A DNA stretch of 64,000 nucleotides from Atrichornis clamosus (GCA_013400975.1 WBMZ01000255.1:1-64000), one strand, 5' to 3'. Shown: positions 23,471 to 38,078, counted from the stretch's first letter. A program made the numbers and translations. The notes: generated by a model from the letters alone, not told the origin.

Positions 23471-26400
23471 GAAACTCAGTGTTTATTTATGGCTGTTAAT
23501 CGATACGGTCCCAGCACCAGTTGAGCCCAATCTACTGTGGAACAGCCCAAAGCACAACTTCCCTGGGCCATGCTGGGCAAGTCCAGCACCAAACAAGAAC
23601 GGCATTGGTCTGGGCCTCAGCTGGCTGTGTTGTCTTTTGAGACTCTTTTCTACAAAGGCACCTTCTCCCTGCCTTGCAGGAGCACATTCCCAACCTGAGT
23701 TCTCCCCAGACACAATGACTCTTCAGCTCCAAGACTGCAGGCACAGTTTTCCCTCTCTGGGCAACGTGGCAGATACTTCGTCAGCAGGAAAATGTCTGTA
23801 TGGCTATTAAAGAAATAAAACCCAGAAAGGCTGCACACACCAAGTGGTACTAAACTGCTATAAAATTCAAATTAAGCTGCATTGCATTGCACAAACTTTC
23901 CCCCAAACCCACCCCAAGTAAGGTTATTAAATGAAAGTGACTCAAGTGCTGTAGACAAAAAAAACAATATGAAAATTCCTGAGAAGCCAGTGCATAATTT
24001 TCCCATCTCCAAGCCATAATGTGGCAGTGCTAGGAAGGTTTCCTATTTTGGAAACATCAGGCAGGCACATTCTGTCTCCATCCCAGCATGTCTTAATCAA
24101 AAGCATCCTGATCTCAGGTTCAGCAGCTATTTGCGGGAACAAGCAGCAACACACAAACGATCAGAGAGATTACAGAAGAGATGAGTCCTGCACCAAGCAG
24201 CCTTAGCAGGTCTCCTACCCTCTCAAAACACGTGTCTTTGTGCTTTATTACATCCATACACCGCTGCAGGAACCAGACAGGAACAACACAGTCAAGACGT
24301 GAACAGTACAGCCAAACCAGGCTTTTCAGGGCACCACTCGTTCAAGGATGCTAAAGATAATTTGGTTTAATTGCACTGTGGCATGCCTTGCAGCCTTTGG
24401 GTACAGTGAAAAAAGTGAGGGAGATGCAGGGAACTGGGTGGGAAAGTGCTGAACCAGCCTGGAAAGCACTTGCAAAGAGCAGCAGCATGTGAAATCTGAA
24501 CTTGGCATTCCACAGAGAGACTGAAGAAGGTCCAGTCCTAATGTATTTAAAATTTAACTGTTTTAAAGAGATTCAACCATGCAGCAACTCACAGCTCTGC
24601 CCTCCCTGAAACCGGAGGTTCACACATTGTGAAATGGAAATCAATGTTGATGAGCCAGAGCTCACTTTTCATTACAGAAATAATGAATAAACAGCTACTC
24701 CTCATAAAGGGCAATAGAAAACTTTACAAGACCATCCACAATTTGAATCTTAACAAGCTTAAAATATATGAATACCACAAGCATTTGATCTTTTATGAGG
24801 GAGAAGAATATTAATTCACAGCTGAAGAATATTTTGGTTTTTCACTTCCTGTGATGAATCTCTCAGACAAAATCAAATCAATTCACATTACTACTTGTCT
24901 ATCATCAGATCATACTGAGGTACCATTCAGAAGGTAATTGAATAAAGTTTTTAATCTTAGATGACATTGAAATATAAGTAAACAGCTTTCTCACTATTAA
25001 AAAAAATCACTTAGTTAACAGGTGGCAGACTCGATGATGGCTTTTAAAGAGATTGCAGTATTAAGCTGAACAAAATGACAGGGCTGACAGTGTCTCTTCA
25101 GTGGTCTTTAGAAAACAAAGTCTGCTTACAAACTTTAGAGTCACTGTCTCAGAAGGTCTCTGGGAAAGTTTGTCTGTACACAGAGATGGTCACATACGTA
25201 TAGAAGGCAACTAACTTTTATTTGCAAAAAGTTAAATATTTTTAAATGACACAGGAAAACTGATGCCGTTTATAAAACAATTTCTTACTCTTTCTCTTAA
25301 TTATTCTCTTACTGCTATTAGCTTTTGGGGAAAATACGAACATTTTGTCCTAAGAGCTGATATTTAATTGAAATTATAATTGTGAGAAAAGGCACATGAG
25401 CCTTAGCAATCAGTATTTTTTAAACTTCTGCTAAAACATATAAAGGGATAACTGAAAATATTGCCATTGAAAAACTGCAAGAGCTTTCACCAAAAACCCT
25501 CTTTAAAAGAGAAGAGGGCTTTGCTCCTGGCACAGGGGCAGCTTGGGCACAGCTCTCCCAGCTCCCCTCGCCAGTGCCTGCTCCTGATGGACCTGGAGCC
25601 TGCACAGTTCTGCCGAGAGCCTCAGGGAAGCTCACGGGACCACAAAACACCCACAGTTAAAGCTCCCGTTTCCTTCACACGCTGCCTGCCATCAGCGGGT
25701 CCCCGTGTCACCGCGCAGGGGGGCGCAGGCTGCAGCGCTGCACAGGGAGGGGACGCTGGAGCTGCTGAGCCACAGGGCAGCACAGCCTGGGCAGCTCCCA
25801 GGGCACAGCCTCCACAGACCCACAGCAGCCACACAGAAGCACCGCCAAAAAAAGCCTGATTAAGGGTGTTTTTTCCCCTCTAACTTTTGGTTAAGCACGT
25901 TCAGGGCACAGCCCTCATTCCTCCAGTGCCTGTCCTCTGGCACTAGAGAAGCCAGTACAGTTCAGGTGCTGGTGTTCAACCCTCCTCCACTCATCACCTT
26001 TTTGGGCACATCTTCCCTTTGGAAGACTTAAGGAAATCAATATCCTCTAGTCCATGAGTATAAGAGAGAGTGCTTCTTCCTAGAACAGTCATGTAGTTAA
26101 AAAAAAGAAAGAATAAAAAACAAAATATGAAGAATAAAAAACAATTCCTGCGTGGAAGCCTTCCTCACTGCCTCCTTTCTCCTTAATACAGATATTGCAA
26201 ACCTCCTTCTCTAGACATATGAACATTTAAAGAATTTGCAGAATTTGATGAACGGGCTCTACCTTGACACAACAGTTCACACAGTACCTACAGTAGCATC
26301 CACTGAGAGAGACATTGCCATCAGAGCCCAGCGTGCCTGCTAAATTGAACAGGCCTGCAGAGACTGCAAAATTCCCCCAAGACAAAGACAAAATAGTTCA

Positions 26401-29400
26401 CAGGAAACCACTGCCCTCCAGATTAGCATTGAGTTCACCCAAGCCAAAATCCCCCAGGGGTTTCTTCAGATATCTCAGTTCCTGGCTTCAGAGAACCAGC
26501 CTCCCTATCACTGCCTGATCTACACTTCAAAATATTCCCTGCCCTTCTGCCCTGCACCAGGCTTTGTCCTGCTTAACCTGCATGGTGCCCACTATGTCCC
26601 CATGCATTTGGGAAACCCCTGCAGTCAGAACTGCTCTCTGTTGAGAATGGTTAACAATCCAATTAGCTTAAAATTAGCTGATTTTAAGGTGCAAGGCAAG
26701 AAGATATTTTAGTCAGGAGGAAACCTCCTCTTTAATTAACTTTGGTGGAAAACAAGTTTGTCAGATCAGGTATGGATATGTTTGTTTTGCTTCACTAGAT
26801 TTCTTAATAAACACATTAGGTGCAACATACTAAGCTGAGCTTAATTGCACAGCTATAACAAAATTCAATAAAGAACATAGTTAACAATTGCTAAACTGCA
26901 GCAGCTCCTGTTATTGCTGACAGAGTTATTACTGATGGCAGTGGTCATCTGGCTCCTCTGGAGCAGAGCAGAGACTGCCATACCAACCCATAAAAGTAGG
27001 AAAGGCACAGACTATTATACACGTAAATAATTGTGTGGCAGGGTTTTGTAAATTCCAGTTTCTGTTAACACTGCTTCCCATGGAGAATAAACAGCTTCAG
27101 CTGGCATGGTCCATGCTTCTCCCACCCAGGAGCTGTTCTGTTCCCCGGCCGAGAGCTGAGCTCCCTGTGAACCGAGCTGCAGAGATGCCCCGAGCAGAGG
27201 ACCGGTCCTGCCAAGCCCTCCAGCAACACACCAGGATGCAGGATCAGGGCATCAGTCACTCCTGGAGTCACCCACAGGCCAGGAAGAGTAATGACTCCTT
27301 CTTCTCTGCAAGCCAGTACTTGGCTTTAAGCTTTTCTGTTCATGAGCTGGAAGTTCTTAGAAGGAAGAGCAGAAGGAAAAGATATCACTAGCAGCTGCCT
27401 GCTGCCAGGGGCATGCCACCACAACTGTAAGGATTATGAGGGTTTGCCCAGTGTCCCTGTCTGAAGGTCACAGCCAGTGAAATGCACACAAATTAACCTC
27501 AGCCACAGACCTGTCAGTATCAGCATTCTTGGAGCCTCAGACAGTATTTTGGGTATTACACACAGGTTTGACTGATGAGGGGCACTCATTTTGCAGCAAG
27601 AGGAATCGGTGCTGCTACACACATGATCTTCCTCTGGCAAAAGGGAAGCCAGATTAGGGCTGTTGGGGAGTGATCCCTGCATGCTGCTACTGCAGAGCAA
27701 CTGCGGGGGCAGAGCAGGTGAGACCCTGGGAGCCCCTGTACCACGAGCAGCTCTGCACACTCTGGATGAGGCACGCCCCATCCCAGGGAACCCTCCAGGC
27801 ACAGCCCCTCCACATCCCAACACATGCAAGTCTCCAACTCAGTACAGGCTGACCCAGCCAAGACATGGAGCAGCGGTGACAGAGACACAAATAATTCTAG
27901 TTTTGTTTAACATAACTCCAAATTTCTATTCTTCCTGATAAGCTGAGCAGCAGCAGTTGATCCCAATACATATATATATATATATATAGAACACATTCCT
28001 GTGAAGGATGTCTTCCTTCCCTACCACATTGCTCAGTCAGCACACAAATTAACCTCAGTCAATCAATCATTCTGCTACCTATCACCATATATTAACTCGA
28101 GCGATAAGACGGTGATCAGATGCAGTTTAGATAGAGTCCTCTAACCTCTGGCTGGTGCAAATGAGTTTACACAGCCCATACCTTCACAATCCCATGAGAA
28201 GAAATAATACTTACTTCCTCTGGTTTAATGATGAGCACAGACTGTGTATCTGTACTTTTACAGATACCCTGGAGAAAGGTGAGGGAAGGTGCACTCCATA
28301 AGCATACTGATGAGTTATGTAGAAGTGTTCCCAGTACCCATTAGACTCTCTAATAAAATCTACTCTATTAAAAGGAGCACAGACTGGACAAATCACTGCA
28401 CTCTGTTACTTTACAAGTGGTAGGCAGAGAGGCCATGGACAGGAGGAAGTTCTCAGACTAAAATTTAATCAGACAGAAGACAGTGCACGGCAGGGGTTTT
28501 GCTGCTGTTTTACCCATCATCCCTCAAGAGGAAAAAAAGTAATCCTTGCTCAACGTTGCTGTCAGAGAAGAATTAATGCCACACTGGGGGCGAGGGTTGA
28601 GGGCATTTTCTCCACAAAATCATCTCTGAGAGCTGTTCATTCTTTTCACCTCTTCCCAAAAGCCAGTCATGTCCCAAGCCATCCATTGCACATACCCACA
28701 AAATGGTGCCATTTGTTCCACTCCTTGGTAAAGTCAATTTTGGCCTAAACCAGCAACAATTCAGCAAAGCAAAATGAATTCAACTTCTTTTGGTAGATGA
28801 AGTGTATCAGTCATGGAAAAGATCTGCAGTTTTCCTCCCTTCACTTGCAATTGAAACTGTACTTGGCCTCAGGTGGTTCAAAGCATTTACATCTGGAAAT
28901 ACTGGTTGTCTGCAATTAAAACTGTGCATTGCCATTCAAGGGAGAGTGCAGACATTCTCCCCAGAGGTTTTGCAGGTGCCTGACTGACCACACACCCCTC
29001 CAGACCATGCAGCCATCTCAGGAGGCATCACCCGTGACTCCGATGTCATTCCCCCACTCTTTGGTGAATATTCTCTATTCAAAAGCAGTAACAACCAGAA
29101 AAAAAAGAAATAACCCATTTCAGTTGTCACACAGCAGAAAGCCTGGAGAGCATCAATTAAGGTCAAGCGAAAGAGTTAGAAGGGTTAAGAGCACAGAAGC
29201 AGTCAGCAGCAAAATATTGCCAATTAACATAAAAAGCACACAAGTTGTTCATTCTGTTTAAGCTTGTTAAATATTGAAATTAAGTGTTATGAACTATTAA
29301 ATAAAATTAAAGTCAAAATTAACTGCCATGCATGCTATGCTTGCCTTATAATGGCTCATTAGTGGTGCTCACCAAGGAGCCTCACCCCACACACAGCACC

Positions 29401-32400
29401 AAGGCTGCTCCCTATGGGATCTGCCTGCAGAAGGTTCCTGTGCATCAGGCTCCTGGAAAAGTTGGTGGGGGAGTGTTTGCCACTTGTGGATCAGAAGTCA
29501 GCCTTGTCCATCTGAGCCGGACACAGCTGGAGAGGCATAATCACCAGCAACCACCTCCTGAATGTTTCCAGTGACAGCACTCTTCTCAGAGCAGCTTTAA
29601 AATCCCCCCCTTCCACATTTGCTAATTAGTCACACCTAAAAATACATCATTTGCCCCCGAGACCAAGAGGATTAAGTCACAGATTTAATTATTTTTTTTA
29701 AAGACATGATATTTTTATAGGAAGAAAATTTGGTAAATATATGGAAATGAACAAATTCTTCTAAAAGGTTCTCTGATTTTAAGTGAAGAGTGTTCTGCAT
29801 CACCAGCTGTTTATATGCACTGATTGAAGGCTAATTGACAAGGGATAATTGCTTATTCTTCCTAATACATGGGGGATTACATTTTTCTGACTCAGCACAC
29901 CCTGCTGATGAGAAGCCTGGCAAAACACTTGTGACAGAATCAGTCTGGAAGGCAGGAGCCAGACATTTTTCAACAGGAGGGGCCACTTGTGCCTCATCCC
30001 AAGCACTGGAGAGCCATGCTGTCCCTCAAGAAAGCTGTGACACCACCTGGAAGGGCTGGGTCTCCACGGCACGACAAAATATCTCAGCTAATAGTGCTAC
30101 ACAGGTACCAGCACATCATCTCTGGTGCAAGTCTGCCATCAAGCACAGGCATATCAAAAGTGTACAACAGGATCAGCGTTCAAACTGTGAGAGGGTTTAA
30201 ATATTGAGTACTCACTAATCGGGTGAATGTAAGATCTACTTAAGGCTACAAGCATTTTATAATGCTGATAAAAATTAGCAAAGGCTGAAAATTGCTTTGC
30301 AGAAAATACAGCCCAAGGAATGAGTGGGAGGAGGATTTAAACCCCTGTAGTATTTGAAAGTAAAAGATTTTTGTCCTTAAAATGCTTCACAGCAGTTTAA
30401 ACTGGGCAAAGGGGTTTTCAGAAAGGGCTTCATGGATTTGAAAAGTGCATTTGGAAATCTTTCCAGAAGTCTTGGCATTTAAGTTGGAAGAAGGTGTTAT
30501 TCAATGCTCTCGAGTCCAACCAATTCCCCAGGCTCAGCCCAAGAGCAGAAAAAGTCCTCCTCATTTTAGCATTGCTGACAGGCTGGTACAAAGTCTGGTG
30601 AGTGTTGACAGAGGTCCTGTACCAGACAGGATGACAAAATTCTTCCTTGATCAAACACTAATTTCAGTGCTCAGACAAATGCTTCACACAAGCGAGGCTG
30701 CACTAATACTTTATGGATGTTCCCACAGCCCACCCCAGGCCTGACTTCAGAGGCTTTGGATGAGGCAGGACTATCTCCAGCTCTATCTTATCAGATGAGA
30801 TTTTTGAAATCTAAGGCAAGGATATTCCAAGGCTCTTCCTTTTCTGCATGTTCATCCTGTTTCAGGATGGAAAGTTATTTTACCTACAGAGTATAATTGG
30901 CCAAAACCAGCAGATAAACAGTTAAAAATCTCCAGTTCCTTTTTAAATTAAGGCTTTCTTGAAAATAACCTATATGGCATTTAATGAACTCAAAGTATTT
31001 AATGCTTATTCAGTAAGTTTCACTAGAATTTATTTTTGGTTTATGTCCAAACACTTTTGATTGTTGAAATAGAGCATCTTAAAATCTGCTGGTGGGAGAT
31101 GTAATCTAGCATTTCCTTCAGATTAATGCCAACACTAGAGAAGACATTTTTTGGACAACCTTACTGTTCCAAAGAACTATTAAAGCTTGGAAAGGAAGTT
31201 ACACATGCAGAGATCCAGGGTTCATCCTCCCAGAGGGGTCCCATTGCTGGCTCTCCCATCCCCACAGACACCAGGGATGGCTGCTGAGCACACACGGATC
31301 CAGGTTCACTTCCCATCACCACCATGGGACAGGGCTCTCTGAACAGCCACAAACTGAGCAAATCAGGGTCTTTTTGCTAAATCTGCCTCCAACCTGTGCC
31401 CTCCACACGGTCACTGGTTGGGCTGCACTTCACAGCTGGGTGGTTCTCAGCCACAGCCCATGTCCTGATTTAGACAGGCACTTGAAAGCATCCCAGTGCT
31501 CAGCTCTTAAGGAGCATCCTGCACACAGACCTCGTCAGGAGTTAGCAGCAGTGCACAGCAAAGGGCAACAAATTCTGTCAGCTCATGTGAAGCTTTGTCC
31601 TGGCATAACTTCCCCAAGTCAGTGTTGCACAAGGAGGAATCAAGGTGGAACTTCATCAACTAGATGGAATGACAGTGTTCTACAAAGTGCTGCTGGAGAG
31701 CATCAGCAAAAGGCAGAGAGGCACTAATGAGACACAGATTAATAGTCACTTTGTCTTATCTGTTCATTCCTAAGGGAGGGAAGAGTCTGTAACAGCAGAA
31801 GTGGTTCAAGCAGTAGTTGAAGCTTCAGGAAGCCTTCTAACCCCACCACGTTCCCAGGCCCCTGTATCCATATCTCAGTGTGTCTGCCTGCCTCAAGAGG
31901 TGGAGCACCTGCTTTGGCACCCCAAGGACCAGCCCCTATTCTGTGCCAGTGACTTGCCATGCAGTGTTAAAGGCTCTGCAATGGGACATGGGAATAAACC
32001 ATGTAAAACCACCATTACAGACTTCTGCTGTTTGATTTAGGGAGACAAAAAGGGAATGGTGGAAGTGAGCCTGGATTGTGTCTTCGAGGCATTTTAGGGC
32101 TGCAGCAGTGATGCCCAATTAACACAAAGCCAGTGCCAAACCCACTCCAAAGCAGTAGGAGCAGATTACTCTGCCAAACACAGACATCAGCTCACCACCT
32201 CCATGCAGGGTGTTTTCCAGAGACCCTGCTGTATCTCACCAAGTAGAGTTGTTTACTTAACCTACTGCTGTAGGCTATGAGTGTAGAAGTAACACAACAG
32301 AAAAAAGGAAAAATGAGGATAACCTAAAGAAAATAAACCTGCACTTGCTCTCAAGGAAGCTGCTGGTTCATTCACCAAGCACAGCACCCAAGCCTGCCAG
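23471..32400. other. Gene-free, unannotated non-coding sequence
   Basis: No supported gene. The content is mixed, with AT-rich stretches at about 24900-25400, 26640-26900 and 29620-29780. A small CpG-enriched patch at about 25540-25830 and a TA microsatellite at 27970-27988 are noted separately. The open frames in the CpG patch are Ala/Pro-rich on both strands, as expected from composition alone. Confidence 0.55.
27970..27988. repeat. (TA)n microsatellite
   Basis: About nine and a half uninterrupted AT/TA dinucleotides. The tract is likely to vary in length between individuals. Confidence 0.9.
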
Positions 32401-32516
32401 AGTTCAAGGACTGTTTGGTCAACACATAGTGTGTGATCCTTGAGGATCTGTGCAGGGCCAGTTGGACTTCAGTGATCCTTGTGGGTTCCTTCCAGCTCAG
32501 GATATTCTGGGATTCA
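32401..32516 (+). mobile_element. CR1 LINE, short 3'-terminal fragment
   Basis: The last about 115 bases of a CR1 element. Recognisable blocks in order are GTTCAAGGACTGTTTGG, TGTGATCCTTGAGGATC, TGTGCAGGGCCAGTTGGAC, TCAGTGATCCTTGTGGG and TTCCTTCCAGCTCAGGATAT, followed by the terminal ATTCTGGGATTCA repeat typical of the CR1 3' end. It is strongly 5'-truncated, as most CR1 copies are, and has no coding capacity. Confidence 0.88.
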
Positions 32517-35500
32517 TCAGCCAAGAATGAAATGGCAATGGCTGCTGTGCTTGGGTTTTGCTGGCCAGGATGAGTATCTGCTGCAAGGGCATCAGGTGAG
32601 CTATTAGGTGACAGAAAGGGCTAAAAGATGACTCTAAGGCAGGGAGGTCTGGCATTTCAATAAGGTGCCTCTAATTAGGGCCACAGGCTGGGGACAAGAC
32701 AGGGACAGCCAGCCTAAGACCCAGCACAGCAGACAGCTCATGTCAAACTGGTGTTTTATAGGGACCACTGGTCTTACCCAGGGTCATGGCAACCTGAGCA
32801 AAAGGCTCAAAAAAGGCTGCGAAAATGAGTAGGGAAAGTGTGTTAGAGATGCAGACCATGTACTTACAGGCAGAGACACCTGGATGGGTTAACAACAGAG
32901 GTAAATGAACTTTAGTTCATTAAGGGTCTAACACAAGACAGCCACTGACCTCAAGCATCAGCACTAAACAGGGTGTAGGAAATTAGCTCTTCAGGTCCAT
33001 CACCAGTTTGTTTGGCATACCAGGATCCCAACAGGGCTGCTTGGGCACAGCTGGGAGCAGGAAGCAGGCAAAAATATTTTCCTGCAAACTCCTAGAGAGA
33101 GGACAGCACAGAGACAGGAAAAACCAGGAGATCAGCCAAGACACTCACAGTAGGGACTTTGCAGTCACAAACCTCTGTCTTAATTTTGCAGCAGCTGGGA
33201 GATGCCTCTCTCTATGCAGCAGCTCTGGCACAGCCCTGTGCCACCAGATTCACATTCAGACAGAAAATGGCTTTTTCAGCCCTAACCTCACAGCACCCAA
33301 GAGGCCTCTGACTTTGTGCTGGGCAACCCTTACCTGATGTACCAATGGGGACAGTGCAAAGAGCCCAGAGGAGCAGAAAGAAAACATTCAGACGGGCTCT
33401 GGGCTCCAAAACCACACTGGCCTTCTAGTACCTTCATCACACAACACAGCTGGGAAAAAAAACCAAACCAAAACACGCAGGATTGCAGCAGCACCCTTTG
33501 CACCAACGTGCATTCAGTCTGGGCTGCCTCCTGTTCTGTCCTCACAGGGAGACACTGCAATGCCAGCCACCACCGAAAGAGAAGAAACACTGCAAGAAGG
33601 CAGAGAAACATCCACTTTCCTAGACTGTATCAAAGCTGTTGGCAAGGAAGAGGAGAACCTGAGCCTCCTTCTTGCGGGAGGATGCTGAACAAACAGCAAG
33701 CTGTGCCCAGCAGCCAGACCACTGAAGGCTCCAGCTGCTCTGCAGAGCTGGACCCTGAGCCACGTACTGCCATCCCAATCCTGGTGGCAGCTGGTGTCCC
33801 AGAGCCCTGTGGGAGCCACCCTGGGTGGCACAGGTGCTGCCTCACAGTGCTCCAGAAGAGAACAAGCTGCCTCACACAAACAAGAGAACTTGAATTCCTG
33901 CCCAGCAAACCATCCCCTTGAAAGGGAACTTTCAGATCAGCGTTTATTAATTCTGGAGTGTGATTTTGTTTCCAAAAAACTTTCTCGGCTGAAACAATGA
34001 AAAAAAATTGCTGGTTTGGCAAAGTTTCTGATTGAGAATTCAAGTGACAGTGCAAGTGTTTTGCTGATAACAAAATCATATACATTTTTGTTTTATAGCC
34101 ATTGCTATTTGCTGCAGAATATTTATGAGATGTGATTAAAAAAAAATATCTACACACTCAGCACAGTTCAAACTTCTTTAACCAACCAGAAGTTTTGTCG
34201 GGACAATGTTACCTCTCAGAGGTCCAAACAGACACATCTGCTGCACACATGTGGGCCAGCTCACCCTTCTCTGGGGGACCAGGACTGACAAGGGCACCTC
34301 AGAGCTGCACAAGACTCATCCATGTCCTTGAATTCCTGCTAACCAAACAAATCTCACCTGGGAAAATGATCTGAAATTTAGTTTAGCCAGAGGAACAGCA
34401 GTTGTCCTGCTCCTAAGCACAAAGCACATAAAAGCCCACTCAACAGCTCTGTTTCCCTGCTATATTTTAATTTAAATCCAATCAACATTAGGCCAAATAA
34501 ATGCTCTCATATAAACTGTTTGTAGGCAGCCTGGCTTATAAGTGTGGTTTTATATGTCTTGAAAGCCACTTTTTTTTTTTTTTTTTCCTTAAAAACCTCT
34601 TGTGGTTAAAGACTGGAAGCATAAGGAAATTTCCAGCTCTGGCTCTTGCCTGGCTCGGTTTGCCCAACAGATCTTCGGGCAGCGGTGCAGATCACTTGAT
34701 GGTTGCTAGATCTCACACTGCCACCTCTGAAAAACAGCCTGCCGACAGAGCCCGGCGGCGGGAGGTCAGAGCAAGCAGCTGGCAAATGGCTACCAGCACT
34801 GCTGTGGGGGAAGCAAGGCTATCGAGCCTGGAGTATTTATCAGACTGCAGGAGAGCTGACTCGCCTGCTAAGCAGGGTGGGTTGGGTTTTTTTTCCTCCA
34901 TTCAAATGAGGAGGGAGTCGGAATCTCATGCAGCTATTTGCTGGAAAGGAGCAGCTTTCCACTCTAGCAGTAGCAGCCCTGCCCGAGTTACCACTAGCCT
35001 GACAGCCAGGATGTATTGCCTTACTCCTTTTTTTAAGAACAAAATTCATGGATTTGCAGCTACAACCCCTGCCATTAATCATCTAGGTTCAAAGATTTGG
35101 CTTTTGTGCATCTCCAGCAGGGCCCTTTGATATGCAAAAGCTGTGTTAACCCCCAGGTGACAGCTCTGACTGGAGGGGCATGGACACAGACCAAGACCAT
35201 GAGTTTCCACTTAGGCCAATGGCCACGACTGGAGTGAGGGGCACTGCAAAGGGCCTGGAAACCGTCCTTGATGCCTACTTTCCTTAAGGATATGCACATG
35301 CTGGAAATGAAGAAGTCTCTGGCTCAACATCAGGTCAGGCCCCCCAGTGAACTGTCCAGGCCCGTGATTCCCAGGTAAAAGCATCCCAGGTATGTGCAGA
35401 CAGGGAGCTGCTCCGAAGTTGTGATGTATCTCCATCATTACTGAACACAGCTGGCTCCCTTCATTCCTCAGCTCAGCTCATCAATCCATGGAGAGGCTAT

Positions 35501-38078
35501 TACTGTTATTGATGTGCCTCAGACCTCAGGAGTCCTCAGACTTCCAACCCCAAGAGCTTTAAAGTCATGAATTAAACCCTAAGAGTCATTATTAGAAAAG
35601 CTGCAACCATTGCATTATCTTCATCTACCGTCTGTTTAAATGCTTTAGGCTATACTTAGCTCAAGGTTTCTCTCCACAAGAGCTAGATATTTTCTTGCTC
35701 TAAATGAAAAAAGTCCAATTGTCCTGGAGTTATGCAGTGATTTGAATTGAAGTTTTCATTATTGTGATACTTGCAGTATAGGCAAAATGCTCCAGTGCTT
35801 CCAACTTGTCCTTGAGAACGTATTGCTCAAGGTGGGAAAGGATGAAAATCCAGGATCTGGCCTGAGCTCATCTTAAATCATTTGTTCCCACATGACTTTG
35901 GAAGACAGAAGTGATGCTGTGCCACAGTCCACATCAAGGCAGTGATGTCCTTAGGTGTTTGCCTGCACTCCTCATCACTGATTTTAAACCACTAGATCAA
36001 GAGGAACTCAGTTTACCTTAACTTTTCCACTTGGATTCATTTTCAAGCCATCAAAATGAATTGGAAAGCAAACCACAGAAACCACAGATTCAGTTTCCTA
36101 ATCCACTCTCATGGATCCACTCCATTCCTCACAGCCTTCATTCATCTCCTTTCACCAAGAGCAACACTGATGGCAAAAAAAAAAAAGGGAAGGAACAAGA
36201 AGTATCTGCCCTCAAAGATAAAGCTTTTAATTTTTTTTTAATTTTTCATTTTTCCTTTTACTGAATTACCATTCCCCAATTCCTAAAGGGAAGCAAACAT
36301 CAGCTACATCTGATTAAAAGATGTTCCATTCAGCAGCTAGAGTATCTGCAGTCCGTAGACCCCAGCCAGAGACAGCCCATTTAGATTTTAATGACTTCTT
36401 TTAGCTCGAGTAGTAGAAAGTTTGTGGTTACAAATTAGGGCCCAGTGCTCCTTGAAATCAGTGAAAAAATGGCACTGAAATCAGACTTGGCTTTGCAAGA
36501 GGGAAAAAACCCCCTTTAAGAACAGCTTTAATTTCTAAATTCAGCAAGAATTCAAGAAAAACCCCCAGTATGTTTCTCAAGATAGATAGTGCTTTGGTTT
36601 ATTTTCTGCTTTAGAAAATAATCCTATTGGAAACATCTCTGTGCATACATCCAGTAACCCTCTTCCAACAAAAAAGGAAGCCCTGCCCAATACTGTAGAT
36701 AGCTTTAACAAATATTGAAAGGATTGCTCTACAAATACGACAGCCCTGCACAGAGCTGGAATCAAGAGCAGCACTGGAAGGTGGATGCACCATCTCCAGA
36801 CATGAGGCACTCATCTCCTTCCACAATCCCCTCACTGTGCAATAGTCCCCTCTATGGGTATCAGCTCAGTCAATAACAATACAAAGCAGATTTACAGCAA
36901 GACATCCACAAAAGAAAATAATGAGGAACATGCACATTCCCACTGCTGGTAAGGTAATTGCTCCATTCAGGAATGGGACCATTCAGTCAGTGAAAGAGAT
37001 CTCATTTGTGAATGAGTGCCCACAAGAATAACTATGCCTTGCACTGTGCCCTGAGCAGCTCCATCTTGCAGGGACTGACTCCTGTGAACAGACATTTGTG
37101 GGGCCTCACATCCCTGAGGAGGACCAGGCACTCTGCACAGCCCCCACTGCATTTTTGGGTGGCTAAATTCCAAGAAGAAAAACAGACTAAGTTAACTCTT
37201 TTTGAAATAATTTGCAGATTCAAAAATCACCAGTCCTGGCTGAATCAATTAGTATGTCCTGCTACTGATACCAAGGTCTCCTTTCTGGAGAGCACCCAAA
37301 GCTCTAAAGGAGCTGTACCACGCACAAGGGCAATAACAATTCCTTTAATATGTAATTTTAAACCACTCACCCCACTCAGCCATTCCTGTCTTTGATACTC
37401 ATCTGCTGCTTTGCGGAGGCCCTTTGTTAAGGCACAATGTGATAGACCTGAGTCTCTCTAGGGTGAGCCAATTTTCACAGAATGTGGCTTTAACAAATTC
37501 TATGTAGCCAACTGGAAAATTAAGAACTGTCTTTTTTTTTTCCTTTGGAATTTATTAAAGGTGAAGTAGTCTTTTTAAGTGTCTTCTCAATATGTCAGTA
37601 CTATCTAATCAATTGGAGATAAGAGTTTGATCAGGCTTTCTTTCGCAGGAATTGACCTGATGGTTAGAGACAATACCTCATGTGTTACTTCATTCAGTGC
37701 AAGAAGGAAAAATCAACTGTACCTTCCTACAAGTGGCCAGTTTTGGGTACTTGAGGCCACCTGACCTCAAGCATCACTCAGTACTACTCTTGCCTAAGTA
37801 TGACTGCACAACATACTTGCTTTGCATTTGATTTTACAGGAGAATTGCATAGTTATTTAAATAGCTTAAAACTGGGACAGGTTGAAATGCACAGGGGCAG
37901 ACTGGACTGTGCAAACCCAAGCAGCACCACGCAGTCCCCTGAGGTCACAGCAGTGTCTCCTCTAAAGGCTTCCTGAGAGAAGAGACAAACATCTGATTTC
38001 TCTTCTCAGAAAGGCAACAACAGAGCCTCTGAGCAGTCAAGAGTGATCAACAGACGTAAAACCCAGATCAACTTCAAA
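32517..38078. other. Gene-free, unannotated non-coding sequence
   Basis: No supported gene. Two open frames of about 200 codons (33316-33921 and 34501-35130, plus strand) lack recognisable domains. The second begins in a T-rich tract at about 34570-34587 that yields a run of Phe. A moderately CpG-rich patch (about 34610-34870) is the only promoter-like composition in the interval. Homopolymer A and T runs occur near 36178 and 36231. Confidence 0.55.

Noticed and set aside
25030..25055. Short match to the CR1 3' end (GACTCGATGATGG)
   Set aside because: Only about 20 bases agree and flanking CR1 blocks are missing, so it is indistinguishable from chance.
30440..30640. Possible minus-strand repeat with a GAGTCCAACC motif
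   Set aside because: The motif also occurs in CR1 reverse complements, but the surrounding order of blocks does not match CR1.
33316..33921. 201-codon plus-strand open frame
   Set aside because: No recognisable domain, many Cys/Ser/His residues, overlapping open frames on the minus strand (33330-33611, 33514-33879, 33630-34157), and no CpG island or splice context. Consistent with chance in stop-poor sequence.
34501..35130. 209-codon plus-strand open frame
   Set aside because: Begins through a homopolymer T tract (poly-Phe) and continues with compositionally random residues. Probably an artefact of a CpG-rich, stop-poor patch.
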